Below, in pieces: positions 1 through 11,100 of a stretch of DNA of 64,000 nt. The translations under genes were made by a program, and so were the position numbers. The DNA is from Brachynemurus nebulosus (taxonomy: Eukaryota; Arthropoda; Insecta; Neuroptera; Myrmeleontidae): positions 12,673,527 through 12,737,526 of the forward strand of contig JAPWDM010000013.1 in NCBI GenBank assembly GCA_035578155.1, given 5' to 3'. Numbering within the stretch: position 1 is the stretch's first letter; each line of letters begins with the position of its first letter. The notes under the pieces are model-generated. The model made no database searches. It was given only the letters and a program-made list of their open reading frames with translations, and had not been told where the DNA came from.

Positions 1-20
1 TGATTGTGTAAACACCCATA

Positions 21-638
21 CAGTGGGTAAGTTCAAAAGTGTAAACTTTACCGCATCGATGCAGCATCAGGACGTTCTGATGCGTCTAACACTGCATGAT
101 GCGATGCTGATGCTCTCTTGAAATTTGATGCACATTAGATATTTTTGAATGGGATATTGGCATCATGATGCATGTAGCATAATAGACACACAATGTAGCC
201 AATGTAGCATGATGGACTATAGATAATATAGTAATACAGTCCTTGTATAGGTATATTATCTTTGAATTTCAACTTAAACTTACTTGAAATTGAAAATATT
301 GAAATTATTTGAATAAAAAATATTACATACCTATTTTGAGTGCAAGATGTATTCAAATAGTTTAAACAATTATAATGAATAGTAAATACATTAATCTTTT
401 TCAACAGTTTTTTCGGAATTATTCCTGTTGGTGTTAATACCTACATAATATGGCAAGTAGTTATAATTCTACACATGACAAGCATCTTGGACACGCATCA
501 CCAAATTTCTTGATGCATTGTTTTGACGCATCAGATGCAAAAATGAACTTTTGATTTTTCGTTGTGATGCGTCTGATGCGTTGTTGAACTTTTGACTCTG
601 CCTCATGCAAGCAGTGATGCATTTTTGAACTTAGCCAG
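21..638. repeat. Inverted-repeat element rich in GATGCG/GATGCA
   Basis: The left end starts CAGTGGGTAAGTTCAAAAG at 21. The right end at about 615-638 reads as its reverse complement with a few mismatches (ATTTTTGAACTTAGCCAG). The interior is dense in GATGCG, GATGCA and their complements near 50-120 and 480-620. The CAGTGG-type end suggests a hAT-like non-autonomous element, but I could not find a clean 8-bp target duplication, so the class is uncertain. Confidence 0.45.
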
Positions 639-989
639 TTTCTAATTTAAAAACCAGAGGCGCTCGCGTAATTTTTGCGTCATCAATACGCGCAGCTTGA
701 ATGTAAACTTAATCAAGTCAATTCGAATCAAATGAGCGATTGAAAAGTAACTTTCACTGTTGTACGGCAAATTGCTGTAGAATTTAAAACAGAAAAAAAT
801 AAAAAAAAAAATTATTTGTAAATATTTTTAATTAAAAAATCGAATAATTTTTTTTCTAGATCATTTGTGATAAAAAAATTTTACTTAAAATAATTCAAAC
901 TGTTTCAAACATTAATTTGAATTTAGTATTTATTTATAATTTATTTAACTATAATTAAAGTTACCTTACATAATATAAAAATTTCCGAA
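639..989 (+). promoter_or_regulatory. SDHC upstream region
   Basis: This is the gap between the repeat at 21-638 and the SDHC start codon. A short GC-richer stretch at about 655-700 (GAGGCGCTCGCGTAA, then a TGCGTCATC motif) stands out from AT-rich surroundings and is the most promoter-like piece. The rest is T/A runs. The transcription start cannot be placed from sequence alone. Confidence 0.3.
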
Positions 990-2875
990 ATGTCCTTTTA
1001 TTCAAGGTAAAATAAAATTTTGATCGTTGCAAATAAATTTTCGATTAATTTAAATATTTTTTTTTAGATTATGTATCAAACAAATTGGCACACAAGTGAG
1101 AACACGACCAAATTTATTGCAAAATGTATTGCTAAATCCGAGCAAAGCATGGGGTGGTATTACCACAATTAAAACGACCGCAACAAATTCAATGGAAGAC
1201 CACGATGAACGAAATATGAAATTGGGACGACCACAATCTCCACATTTGTCAATTTATGCCGTACAATTGACATCGATGATGTCAATCTCGCATCGTATGA
1301 CAGGTGTGTGAATTTTTGAATTTCAAAAAATGGAATTTTATAATGACCTGACAACATCTGGATAGGAAAATATTTGAAAAATCAAAAAAATATGGGAAAA
1401 AATTATGTCAGGATGTAATTCTGTGTAAAATTCTTGTGTGTAGTGTCTTTTTTGGAAATTATTTTCATCAAAAGCAATTTTTTCAAAATTTTTGTGATTT
1501 ACATTTTTATTAGGGCTCCGAAGCATTACTTGGGATCTCTATTGGTTTCGTTGTGTCTTTATTTATGTGGAGGTTAAACCCAAAAAAATTGAAAGGGCCA
1601 TTATAGCAGCCAATATCCATTTTTAGGATTCCGTAGAAACAACCGAATTCTAATGACGGAACTTCGATGTCACCCTAATTTTTAGGATATCAGAAACGGG
1701 GGAAGTTTGAATAAAAAATTTAAACGAAAATAGTTTAAAATGGAGAAATGTTGTTAAAAATTGTATTTATTTATTATTTAATAATTATTATATTTTCAAC
1801 AACGATTCAAATAACTGAGAACGCGCCATTACTTCAAAATGACGTCACAATTTGTAAATAAACATGGTCGATTTTGATAATTTTCATATTTTTATTAACT
1901 TGAATATACTTACAGTAATAATAAATAATCAACCCAAATTTAAATAAATATTCGTTTTTACTTTGACCCGCTATGAATACAGTCAAAATTTAGAGGTTAC
2001 AAAAAGGATTGACATTGACGTTTGTTTGTTTTCAAAGTGTGACGTCAGTACAGTGAGCCTTTTCGCGTCAATTTTTTTTCATTTAAAATTTTAATATGAA
2101 ACACCAATGCATTTAATAGTATATTGTGCAATAAGGGCGGGAAATTGTTGATTGTCCACGAGAGCGAAGTCGAACGCACGATCGTAGTGAATGCGCTCAT
2201 TCGCTCGAGTGGGCAATCGACACAATCCCGCACGAGTTGCACATACTATTTTTTATTACGAATTTCACATACTTTTATTATTTTTTAAAATAATATTTTT
2301 GAGTTTGTCTTTTTTTTCTGAATTAAATATTGTTTAATTTGTTGGTGGTCTCTATAGAAATAATTATGAAATATTTATTAAATGAAAAATTAAGAGGCGG
2401 CTTTGCGTGTTTTATTGTCAATTTGCGTGCGGAAAGTTTACTTCCCGCTATTTTGCGTACAAAAATATGTACGCCGTTAATACTTCTCCCGCATGAGTAA
2501 TAAAAAAAAAAATTTATTTTCAGTCAAAATGATTTTTTCATATTCGCACATCAAAGCAAAAATTTAATTAACTCAAAAAATGTTTCAGGTATGGCGTTAG
2601 GGGGCTACATGATGATCTTCGGCTGTTCAGCACTGTTCATGAACGATTTCGAATCGGTCGCTCAAACAATCGAATCGTGGAACATAAGCCCATTCGTTTT
2701 AAATACGACAAAATTGGTGTTATTCGCATTTCCATTCTCCTATCACTTTTGTAACGGTATTCGCCATTTGTGTTGGGATTTTGGAAAATTTTTAACGATC
2801 AAGGAAGTGTACACAACCGGATATATTACGCTAGCGGCGTCAGCTGTACTTACAGGAGTGCTTATGTGTTTATAA
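990..2875 (+). CDS. SDHC: Succinate dehydrogenase cytochrome b560 subunit (complex II membrane anchor)
   Basis: Three coding exons join in frame to 179 aa: 990-1006, 1068-1303 and 2589-2875 (stop TAA). Exon 1 gives only MSFYS plus two bases. Its donor (AAG|GTAAAA) and the acceptor (TTTTTAG|A) restore Arg6, and the intron is 61 bp. The N-terminus (MSFYSRLCIKQIGTQVRTR) is basic and lacks acids, as in a mitochondrial presequence. Family landmarks are SPHLSIY (63-69), the quinone-site segment SISHR (78-82), then three hydrophobic helices. The YHFCNGIRHLCWD block (136-148) includes His137, the expected haem b axial ligand. Usual family length is about 170 aa. The protein anchors SDHA/SDHB in the inner mitochondrial membrane and passes electrons to ubiquinone. 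Intron 2 (1304-2588) is 1.3 kb with a hairpin-forming GC-rich repeat. A GTG at 1096 lies in frame but is internal, so the ATG at 990 is preferred. AATAAA-like signals follow at about 2911-2925. Confidence 0.93.
2117..2248. repeat. GC-rich imperfect palindrome in SDHC intron 2
   Basis: The left arm (TAGTATATTGTGCAATAAG..., then GATTGTCCACGAGAGCGAA) pairs with the right arm (TTCGCTCGAGTGGGCAATC, ... GTTGCACATACTA). The centre holds ACGATCGT. Base composition is far more GC-rich than the flanks. A second GC-rich patch at 2405-2495 (GCGTGCGGAAAG, TACTTCTCCCGCATG) may belong to the same element. The class is unknown; it is probably a small fold-back mobile element. Confidence 0.5.
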
Positions 2876-3930
2876 TAATTTATTTGTTTTGTAATATTTA
2901 TAAAAGAAAAAAAAATAAAATAAATTAAAATAGTATTTATTAGTATTTGCATTTATTTCATTTTTTTAATTAACGAATTGACAAATTTTTGAAAAATATT
3001 TTCAATTTGCACTTTTAAAATTAGCGCTAAAATGATTTGTGATGTAATCGTACATTAAACGCATGTTATCTCTCTCACCAAGAGTAAAACAATATGGCGG
3101 ACATTCGTTCTCTCATATTTAATTTTCAAAACCAATTTTCTACTTTTCTGACAACTGAAATTGAATTTTTATGTTTTTATTGTACTTTGTTATCATTTTT
3201 ATATGACAGTTGACCTTATTTAACCATTTGAATTTCTGATGGAAAACGCAATAAGCGTTCAAAAAAATGGTAGTTGAAGAATGCGATAAGTTATATGGAA
3301 AAAAATTCAAATATATTGAAATAATTATTTTTATTTAAAAAAATGTAAAAATAAATGAGATAATACAGTATAATTTTATTTTTAAAATTATATCTTTGGT
3401 TTAATTAACTTAAGTGTTATTTTATAAGTACATGGAAGTTTGAAACTTTATATTAAAAAAAAATATATTTTTTTGAAACAAAAATATAATTTACGATAAA
3501 ACGAGATTCAGTGACTTGAAACTTTCGTATTATCTAGCGCTTTTAAAATAATATTTAATTCTAATATTTGATAATTTTGTTACAATACTTAAAAATTATT
3601 TAAAAAATTAATACCCAGTATTACAAAAGGCAAATAATATTAAATTAACTTCCAAAGTAAAACACTCAGTATTACAATCTTGAACGTAGGTTTTTGGTTA
3701 AATTACCGATCGAGTGTTAGTTCTATCAGTACGTACTAAATGGCAGTACCGGTACTGATTTATACATAATAATTGGAATTTATAAAGTTTATGGTGGAAT
3801 TCCTGGATAAAATTTACTTGGTCGATTTACTTATTCATCTTTTATAATACTTGGCGTAAATCGTTAAGATTTTGACTTGAAAATGACTAGAAAATTACTT
3901 TGGTTTTGTCAGTTTTTTTACCGAATTTTT
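2876..3930. other. Tail-to-tail intergenic region SDHC/CCDC149
   Basis: This AT-rich gap must contain the 3' UTRs of both convergent genes. A GC-richer patch at about 3080-3115 includes AATATGGCGGACATT. No ORF of note and no inverted repeat was recognised. Confidence 0.4.
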
Positions 3931-6620
3931 TCAGTCCGAGTCCCTCACACTTTCAGTGTGTTTCAATTCTTCCAGTGCCTTATCCACCATTTGTTGTAAT
4001 TTTGGCGGAAGTTTAAGACTCTCGTCGTCAGTCAACACCACTTTTTCTAGTGACTGTTTCGTTTCATCAACTTTTTTCGTGTCATTTTGAATACTGCATT
4101 CTTTTTGTAACGATTTACATAATTTGAGCTCCTCGGAGATGTCCTGACGATCTGCCTCACTACTACTATAATTCTCCAGCAGGATATGTGACGGAAATAC
4201 GGATACTTTTCCAAGTTTCGATTCCAATTCGGAAACGCGGGCCGCCAGTATTTTATTCGCTTTCTTCTGGTGCGCGAGTGCTAACGTTTTATCGCCCAAC
4301 GTTTCCAAAAGGCCCAGACACAGTGATTTGAGATCGGCAATTGTAGCGGAAGTGACCGGTAATTCGGCTAAGGTTCCACGCTCCAACAGCTGTTTGACTT
4401 GTTTATGCGACATGATTAGATCCGAGCTGTTCGTCCCCAATTTTATAATGCCCTTACGTCGTTTCGCTTCCAACATATTCTTGTATTTAGCCAACGCCTG
4501 AGTGGCGAGTTGCGTTTCAGCTTCAGCTTGCTGTAAACGATCGTGTAAGTAACGGTTTTCGGATACCAAGGCGTCAGCGTCGACTAGAAATGCCGCAGGT
4601 TTTGAAGCGGTTTCAGTGCCGTTTTCGTCGATGGTAATATTGCCGGATATTCGGAGTGCCACTGCCAGTTCGTGACTGACCCGGTGGGCTTTATGTTTGA
4701 ACGCATCCCGTTCTTTGATCAGTTCCTCTTTCTCGTCTAACAGCGCCTGGATATCGGCCCGCATTTGAAGATTCTATATGAATAACCATTAGAATAATCT
4801 AATATAGAATAAAAGGCTTAATTTTTTTTTTAAATTGCCGTTTTAGACACAATTGATGCCAACTATGACAAGACTACAATCTTTGAGGCACTAAAATTAA
4901 TTGAATTTGATAGATTTTTGAATTCCGAATGAGCATTTCACAATTTTGCTTCCGAGACTACTAAAGTAGCGGAAGCATTGCAATTACTTTTGAAAAATAA
5001 GAATTTTTAAAAGCTTTTATTTAACTTGCTATGTTAGTATGTTGGTTTAGATCAAATCTTGGAATCAAAATTTAGACAGGTTCTAATTGACCTAGAGGTT
5101 TCAAATTTTGCATACGTTTTAGTCCTATGCAACTTTTTGACATTTCGAATTGTCAAATATTGTCCATTGATTTTACATTGCAATTTTTTGTTTCCATAGT
5201 TATGTCTGATTAGGGTAAATTAACCGATTAAAATACAGGTAAAAAAAAATTACTTCTTTTTTTTTTTTAAATTAATTGTAATCCGGCTAAAGAGTAGAAA
5301 ATAAAATAAAGTAAAAAAAAGCTTTTATTTAAATGTGGGTTAAAAAAAATTAAATAACTACTGAGTGAAGTTTGAAGCAATTTGCAACATAATTTATAAA
5401 AGCTTGAGGCGTTTAATTTAGTAAGTACTGAAAAGTAAAATAGCTACACTTATATCCAAAACAGAAATAATTAATGATATCGTCTCAAGCTTTTATAAAT
5501 TATGTTGCATATTGCTTCAAACTTCACTCAGTAATTATTTCATTTTTTTTTAGCCCATTTTTAAATAAAAGCTTTTTCTTAAAAAACATTTTTTTTACTT
5601 TATTTTATTTCCCTCCAAAATAAATTTTTTTATGTACATTTTACGTTTTAGAGCTTCCTGAACAATTTTGGTTTGGTGCCTGTCCGTCCGTCCGTCTGTG
5701 TGTCGCCAGTTTGCACCAAGTGGCATGACTTCTGAACTATTCGATTGTTTTTAATGATGATGATCCCCTACATTCGTATGTAGATTCGTAGATGATCCCC
5801 TACAAATTTCATTGCATTCGGAGTAATAGTATCCACAGCGCTACCATGAAATCCCATTAAATATCAATATCTTATTTACTGCTAGTCTCACTTCGCTCAA
5901 TTTTTTATGAATCGTTTTGTTTATTTATTTTTATTAATTTATCATATACAAAGATAATATATTGGGCATTAAATTACCAAGGTCCTTTTACGAATACGAG
6001 GAAGCTGTATGCCACACCCCATTAGCAGGGTATTTTACTCTATTTTTTGCTCAGAATGTTAAAAATCGTTCAAATTCGAACAAATTTTAGCGTCTCAAAA
6101 ATATTAACTGACCTTTGCACTAAGTTTTTCGAGTTGTTCGACTAATTCTTCTCGTTGGTGTACCGGAAACGCTTCCTCACTTAACACGGCGCCAGTTTTT
6201 TGCTGTTTTGACTGCAATTGTTGCCGTAGCACTTGGATATCACCGCGCGCTTCAATTAAACACTGTTTCGTCGTCTCCAATTCTAATCGTAACAATTTAT
6301 TATGTTCACGGGTATCCCCCAGCAACTGCGCCACATTTCCACCACCCGAGTCCGAATAAAAACGTACGTTATGTGATTTATTTTTAAGGCAATTGTATCG
6401 TTCCTGTATTTGTTCGGCCATCAATTTAAATTGATCACGTTCTGTACGAGATTTGTCCAGTTCTCGGGCCAGGATTTTCAGTGCTTCCGATTTTGCTTGT
6501 AATTTTGAACGTAATGCAGTATTCTGTAATAGTTTAGAATTTGAATTAATGATTTTTAAACGAGATGAAACGTTAGTTAAGTACCTCGGATATATAATTT
6601 TCTATATGTTCCTCCATCAT
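3931..6620 (-). CDS. CCDC149: Coiled-coil domain-containing protein 149 homologue
   Basis: Three minus-strand coding exons, 6620-6585, 6523-6113 and 4773-3931, join in phase 0 to 429 aa. The start MMEEHIENYISE is followed by NTALRSKLQAKSEALKIL. The introns are 61 bp (6524-6584) and 1.3 kb (4774-6112). Blocks I recognise from vertebrate CCDC149 are: a RDQFKLMAEQIQERY segment near residues 40-55; VAQLLGDTREHNKLL; the HQREELVEQLEKL segment at the end of exon 2; and in exon 3 ENRYLHDRLQQAE, KYKNMLEAKRRKG, SHKQVKQLLERG, DLKSLCLGLLETLGDK and a final HQKKANKILAARVSELESKLG coiled coil. The protein is almost all heptad-like helix, with no signal peptide or membrane span. The C-terminal 90 residues are acidic/polar and poorly conserved. 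Its molecular role is not established. It starts head to head with PNISR. Confidence 0.9.
4948..6035. repeat. Dispersed repeat (GCTTCCGAGAC... family), copy 1, interrupted by a nested insertion
   Basis: It starts with a small hairpin (GCTTCCG...CGGAAGC at 4948-4976). After the nested insertion it continues with AGCTTCCTGAACAATTTTGG, a (GTCC)n-like stretch, TTTGCACCAAGTGGCATGAC, and ends near GAAGCTGTATGCCACACCCC at 6001-6020. A second copy at 8547-9140 has the same order of blocks. The GTCCGTCCGTCTGTGTGTCG string is typical of widespread insect repeats. No protein is encoded. It lies in CCDC149 intron 2. Confidence 0.7.
5005..5612. mobile_element. Fold-back element nested in the repeat copy
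   Basis: Long arms face each other. Within about 5290-5420, AAAGCTTTTATTTAAATG, TACTGAGTGAAGTTTGAAGC and CATAATTTATAAAAGCTTGA match in reverse complement at about 5480-5610. The second copy of the host repeat (near 8600) runs straight through the insertion point, so this block was inserted later. Flanks are T/A-rich and the target duplication is not certain. Confidence 0.6.
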
Positions 6621-6756
6621 AAAGATATTTTAAATTCGGATCAAAAATTTATTAAATATTCAAAAACGTCAAAAATGTCAACATTCATTTTAAATTAATA
6701 AAAGTTTACTAGAGTTTGAAACAGTTAAAATGAAAATTTCCCTAAACATAGATACA

Positions 6757-7947
6757 TACTAGACCCTCGTTTTACGTAAGTTTTTTTTAGGTGGTTTTAA
6801 TTGTACGTAAATTAAAGATAATTATATACTTTTGATTAAATCCTGTTCCTTTTCTTTGAAAGGATTATAAATAAAAGTCAACTCTAACTAGTGGTTTTCG
6901 TACACTATTTTTGTGTTTAATATGTATTTATTTTGGTAATTTACAATAATGTACAAATTTGTTTCATAAATATTAAATTTGATTTTCCTATCAAATTTTT
7001 TCTTATGTATCTAGAAAATAATATGTAACTTCGGCAAATTTGCAACACATGTCAGAACATGGTGGTCACAGATTTTTAAAGATCATATTCCGTGACTTGG
7101 CCGGGTTTTCCAGAAATTTTATTAAAAAATTCCCTATTTTATGAAAAATGTCGCCGCTACTTTATCCCAAAAAGGTAAAAAAAAAAATTCTTAATAACTT
7201 TTTAACACTTTTTCTTAACGCTTTTAAACAAACCATATGGAAAAAATTTTTTGTCTCAGAATGCCAGTGATAAGTACAATAGATAAGGTTACAAAAGAAA
7301 AAAAAATAAAAGATTCCAACATCAAAAAAGAGAACCCTAGGAATTTACAAAATATAAATTATACTAAACTATGTTAATAAAATTGAACCTTATTTAGAAT
7401 AATACCGTATTTCCGAAAATCTACTGTCATAGATAGCGGTACCTGTACCAGTGAATATATACACATTACAGCATTTTGAGCCGCCATATTGCAGGACGAG
7501 TTAACTCGTCTTAATCATTTAAAGAATTAAAAAAGTAAATGAAGAGCAAAAAAAAAAAAAAATGAAATCAAGGCTAATTTTTAAATCTAATGTCAAAATA
7601 AGTGAAAAATATTGATTGAAATTTTATCCCTAAATAAACAAAATTATAAGAATTTTTTTCTAGTTTTCTGGTAAAATTCCCTGACTTTTCCAGGTTTTCC
7701 ATTAATGTTAGTTTAGTATAATTTATATTTTATAAATTCCTAGGGTTCACTTTTTTGATGTTGAGATTTGATTTTCTTTCTTTCTTTGTAATCTTACTTA
7801 TTTTGTTTGTTACTGGCAGTAAAACGTCCGGCATTTTGAGACAAAAAAATTTTTTCTATGGTTAAAATAAAAGAGTTAATATATGGGGATTTAATAAACG
7901 TATTTTTATAGAAATTAAACCTTGCGTAAAACAAGGGTTTACTGTAC
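6757..7947. mobile_element. pogo/mariner-like inverted-repeat element in the shared promoter gap
   Basis: The left end CTAGACCCTCGTTTTACGTA (about 6760) matches the reverse complement of the right end CTTGCGTAAAACAAGGG TTTACTGTA (about 7921-7946). A CAGTAAACCCTTGTTTTACG-type end is typical of TA-inserting pogo-like elements. No transposase frame is visible. Another inverted-repeat element (7240-7850) sits inside it. Confidence 0.55.
7240..7852. mobile_element. MITE with long terminal inverted repeats (GTCTCAGAATGCC family), copy 1
   Basis: The left arm TTTTGTCTCAGAATGCCAGTG ... CCCTAGGAATTTACAAAATA is answered in reverse complement by TAAATTCCTAGGGTTCACTT ... GGCATTTTGAGACAAAA. A relative with the same arms lies at 27041-27500. 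A conserved internal palindrome, GACGAGTTAACTCGTC, lies at about 7497-7513. Confidence 0.65.
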
Positions 7948-8146
7948 GTCAATTTTATAATTTATTATGTATATCTATTGTCAGCTATCTTCATAGCATC
8001 CAAATTAGGCTAATTCCTAATTTTCTATTTTAATGTCAATTCTAAATAAGTAATAAAAAATAGAAATAAATTTTTGAACAGTGCATTTTCTATTTTTAGG
8101 AAATGTTTTCATTGAATTAAATTAATGTAAATGTAAATTTGACATA

Positions 8147-11100
8147 ATGTTCTCCGGCACTGATGGTGATCGTAACTATCCAACGCAGTGGGCACTAAAC
8201 CCATCGGCTTATCAAAATATGTCAAACGATCAAGTGGATTGGGCCGCGTTAGCGCAACAATGGATCATGATGAAGGAAACATGTCCCCCGGAACAGGTTC
8301 CACCGGCACCGCCACCTCCATCAATTGGACCGGTGAAAAAAGAGTCCACTTCGGCCACCAGCAGCAATTTGATTGAGGGTGGCGAAGCGCCCATGGAGGT
8401 GGAAAATGAGAAAGAAGAAACGGACGCTGTCGATTCATCTATACCACCCGCATCATGGACAGGCTCGGGTAATTTTAATGCTTTTATGAGTGATTCGAGT
8501 GAGTTTGGATGAAATTCGAATAGTTAGTGACTTGGTGGGAATTTTTGCTTCCGAGACTACTAAAGTAACGGAAGCATTGTGATCACTTTTGAAAAATAAA
8601 AAATTTTTTCCCTCCAAAATAAAATTTTTTACGCACATTTTACGTTCTAGAGCTTCCTGAACAATTTTGGTTTGGTGTCTGTCCGTTCGTGCGTCTGTGT
8701 GTCGCCAGTTTGCACCAAGTGACGTAACTTTTGAACTGTTCGATTGTTTCTAATGAAATTTTCAGAAATTATGCAGTTTGGTCCCTAGATGGTCTCCTAT
8801 GAATTTAATTGAAATCGGAGTAACGGTAGCTACGCCGCTACCATGTCATTCCATTAATATACTAAGTTGCACCAGGTGGCATAACTTCTGAACTATTCGA
8901 TTGTTTTTAATGAAATTTTCAGAAATTATGCGGTCTGGTTTCTAGATGGTCCCCTACAAATTTCATTGCATTAGGAGTAATAGTATCCACGGCGCTACCA
9001 TGAAATTCCATTAAATGTTAATATAGTCCCACTTCGCTTGAATTTTTGAAGTATTTTGGGGGTTAATTTCTAAAATATTTTTGCTATTATTTTATACGAG
9101 GAAGCTGTGTACCACACCCCATTGGCAGCGTATTTTTATTTTGTTTTGTAATTCGCAGCTACCGGTCCCGGAAGTTGGAACTGGCAACAACAGCAGTGGG
9201 GTTGGAATGCGGGGTGGACAGGAGCGGCGGCGATACCGACGACACCAGCAGCACCTGCTGTAGTCCCACCTGCAGCGATTGCCGGTAAAGGGGCCCTCCT
9301 GCCGACACCATACACATTTCCAGCCACTGATACGGCTGTTGCAACCGCGGGATTTTCTGGGTATGTACGGATTGACCGTTTCATTTTCAATTGATCGTTA
9401 AATTTTCGCGTGCGCAGTTATGCCCCAGGTTATTGGACGAGCGGTGCACAACCGAATCGCGCCAAAGGCAACAAAAAACATCGCGGTGAATCCGACGAAG
9501 AGCCAGAAAGTACAACCGTCACCCTAGATGCAGCTAAACGACGACAACTCCCGGCGTGGATACGCGAAGGCCTCGAGAAAATGGAACGCGAGAAACAGAA
9601 ACAATTGGATAAAGAACGAGAAGCGCGGGAACGTGAGGAATACTTGAAACGTAAGAAGCAAGAAGAAGAGGAAGTGAGAAAAGTGATGACTGATAGTGGT
9701 TTAGTCACACTTCCGTCGAAGAGTAAATTTGTAAGTTTCATTTTATTAATAAATAAATAAATAAATACAGTTAAATTTTTATATGCCCATTAATTTTACA
9801 TAAAAGATGCCACTGAAGTTATGTGTCATTTTAACCTATATTTTAATTTTTGCATAATTTTATTTTTTACAATATTTTTAAAATTTTTGTCGTTATTATT
9901 ACATATTTGATTTTTTGATTGATTTTCACCTGGTGCAACTTGATCTTGTGTTTTCAAGGAAAGTGACTCGGAGGAGTCAGATAAAGAGGAGGCACGAAAA
10001 TCGAAGAAAGAAACGCCGGTATCGAAGTTCGCGAACAAGAAAAGAGAGTCATCGGAACCGCAGTCCCCTGTACGTTCAAAGTCTCGAGAGGAACGTGTTC
10101 AAGATATGGTAAGTTTCCGTCTAAGTACATTCAATCAGTTCTAGATCTTGTTATACAGGTGAATAATTTGAGAGTTACCATTTTTATTACGACTTTTTTG
10201 ACTTAATCAAAAAATTGTTGGGACAAGAGTTTTAGTTAACGGTGGGGGGGGGGGAGCTCCCGATTGCGATATTAAGTAGTTTTATATGATACAAAATATC
10301 ATTTTTTAAATGAAATTCTGATGTTTTTCGTAGGTGTTTTTGGGTGATCGATTTAGACATAGAATTGCTCATAAAAGACGTCATTGAAATGATGTGTCAA
10401 TTTAACCTATATTTTAATTTTTATAATATTTTTAAAATTTTTGTCGTTATTATCACATGTTTTAAATAAAAAACGAATTCTTTATTTACGTAGAGTAATT
10501 CCTTTTTCGGTATTTCCTTTACATTGTGTAATGCCAAAATTGGTATTTTTCCGCTTATTATGAATCTGTTTTTAAATGAAAAATTTAGAAAAATAAACAA
10601 ATTTTCGCTACAAATGGTTGTATTTATTGATAAATACAATATTTTACCCAAATATTGTATTTATATATTTATATATTTTACCCAAATATTGTATTTATGG
10701 AGTATTATGTTTATTAACATTGTTTTGAACTTAATTTTTTGTAGTACTCGATTTTATATACGTCAGGTCGCGTGATTGTGTGCCTATTTACTCTTTTGTT
10801 TCTTATTTTTTGTAGCACATTATATCTTATCTCTCTCTTAAGAAATAGTCTCCATCTATATTCTTCTATATCGATGTATATGTATATCAAAGCATTTTGA
10901 GTCACCATATTGCATGACGAGTTAACTCGTCTTAATCATTTAAAGAGTTAAGAGATGGCAACTCTCAAGACTCTCAAATTATTCACCCGGTATAAATAAT
11001 ACAAATTTTACTACAGATGCTAACGGTGCGACGTATGATGACGGAAATTCTCCTGGACGTGACCACCGAAGAGATCGAAAACATTTGTCAGGAAGAGTTA

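Larger units (their letters stand above)
6621..8146. promoter_or_regulatory. Shared head-to-head promoter gap of CCDC149 and PNISR
   Basis: The two start codons face away from each other. Once the inverted-repeat element at 6757-7947 is set aside, only about 340 bp of original spacer remain (6621-6756 and 7948-8146). This is compatible with a compact bidirectional promoter. A 3' splice-site-like TATTTTTAG at 8091-8099, just before the PNISR ATG, suggests a non-coding first PNISR exon upstream. Confidence 0.45.

Noticed and set aside
1..640. CRISPR-like array from repeated GATGCG words
   Set aside because: Words are short, irregularly spaced and occur in both orientations within an inverted-repeat element in a eukaryotic genome.
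9430..9741. 103-codon minus frame opposite PNISR exon 3
   Set aside because: It is antisense to a clearly conserved coding exon and has no motif of its own; the same holds for 14998-15318 and 15381-15635 opposite the RS domain.
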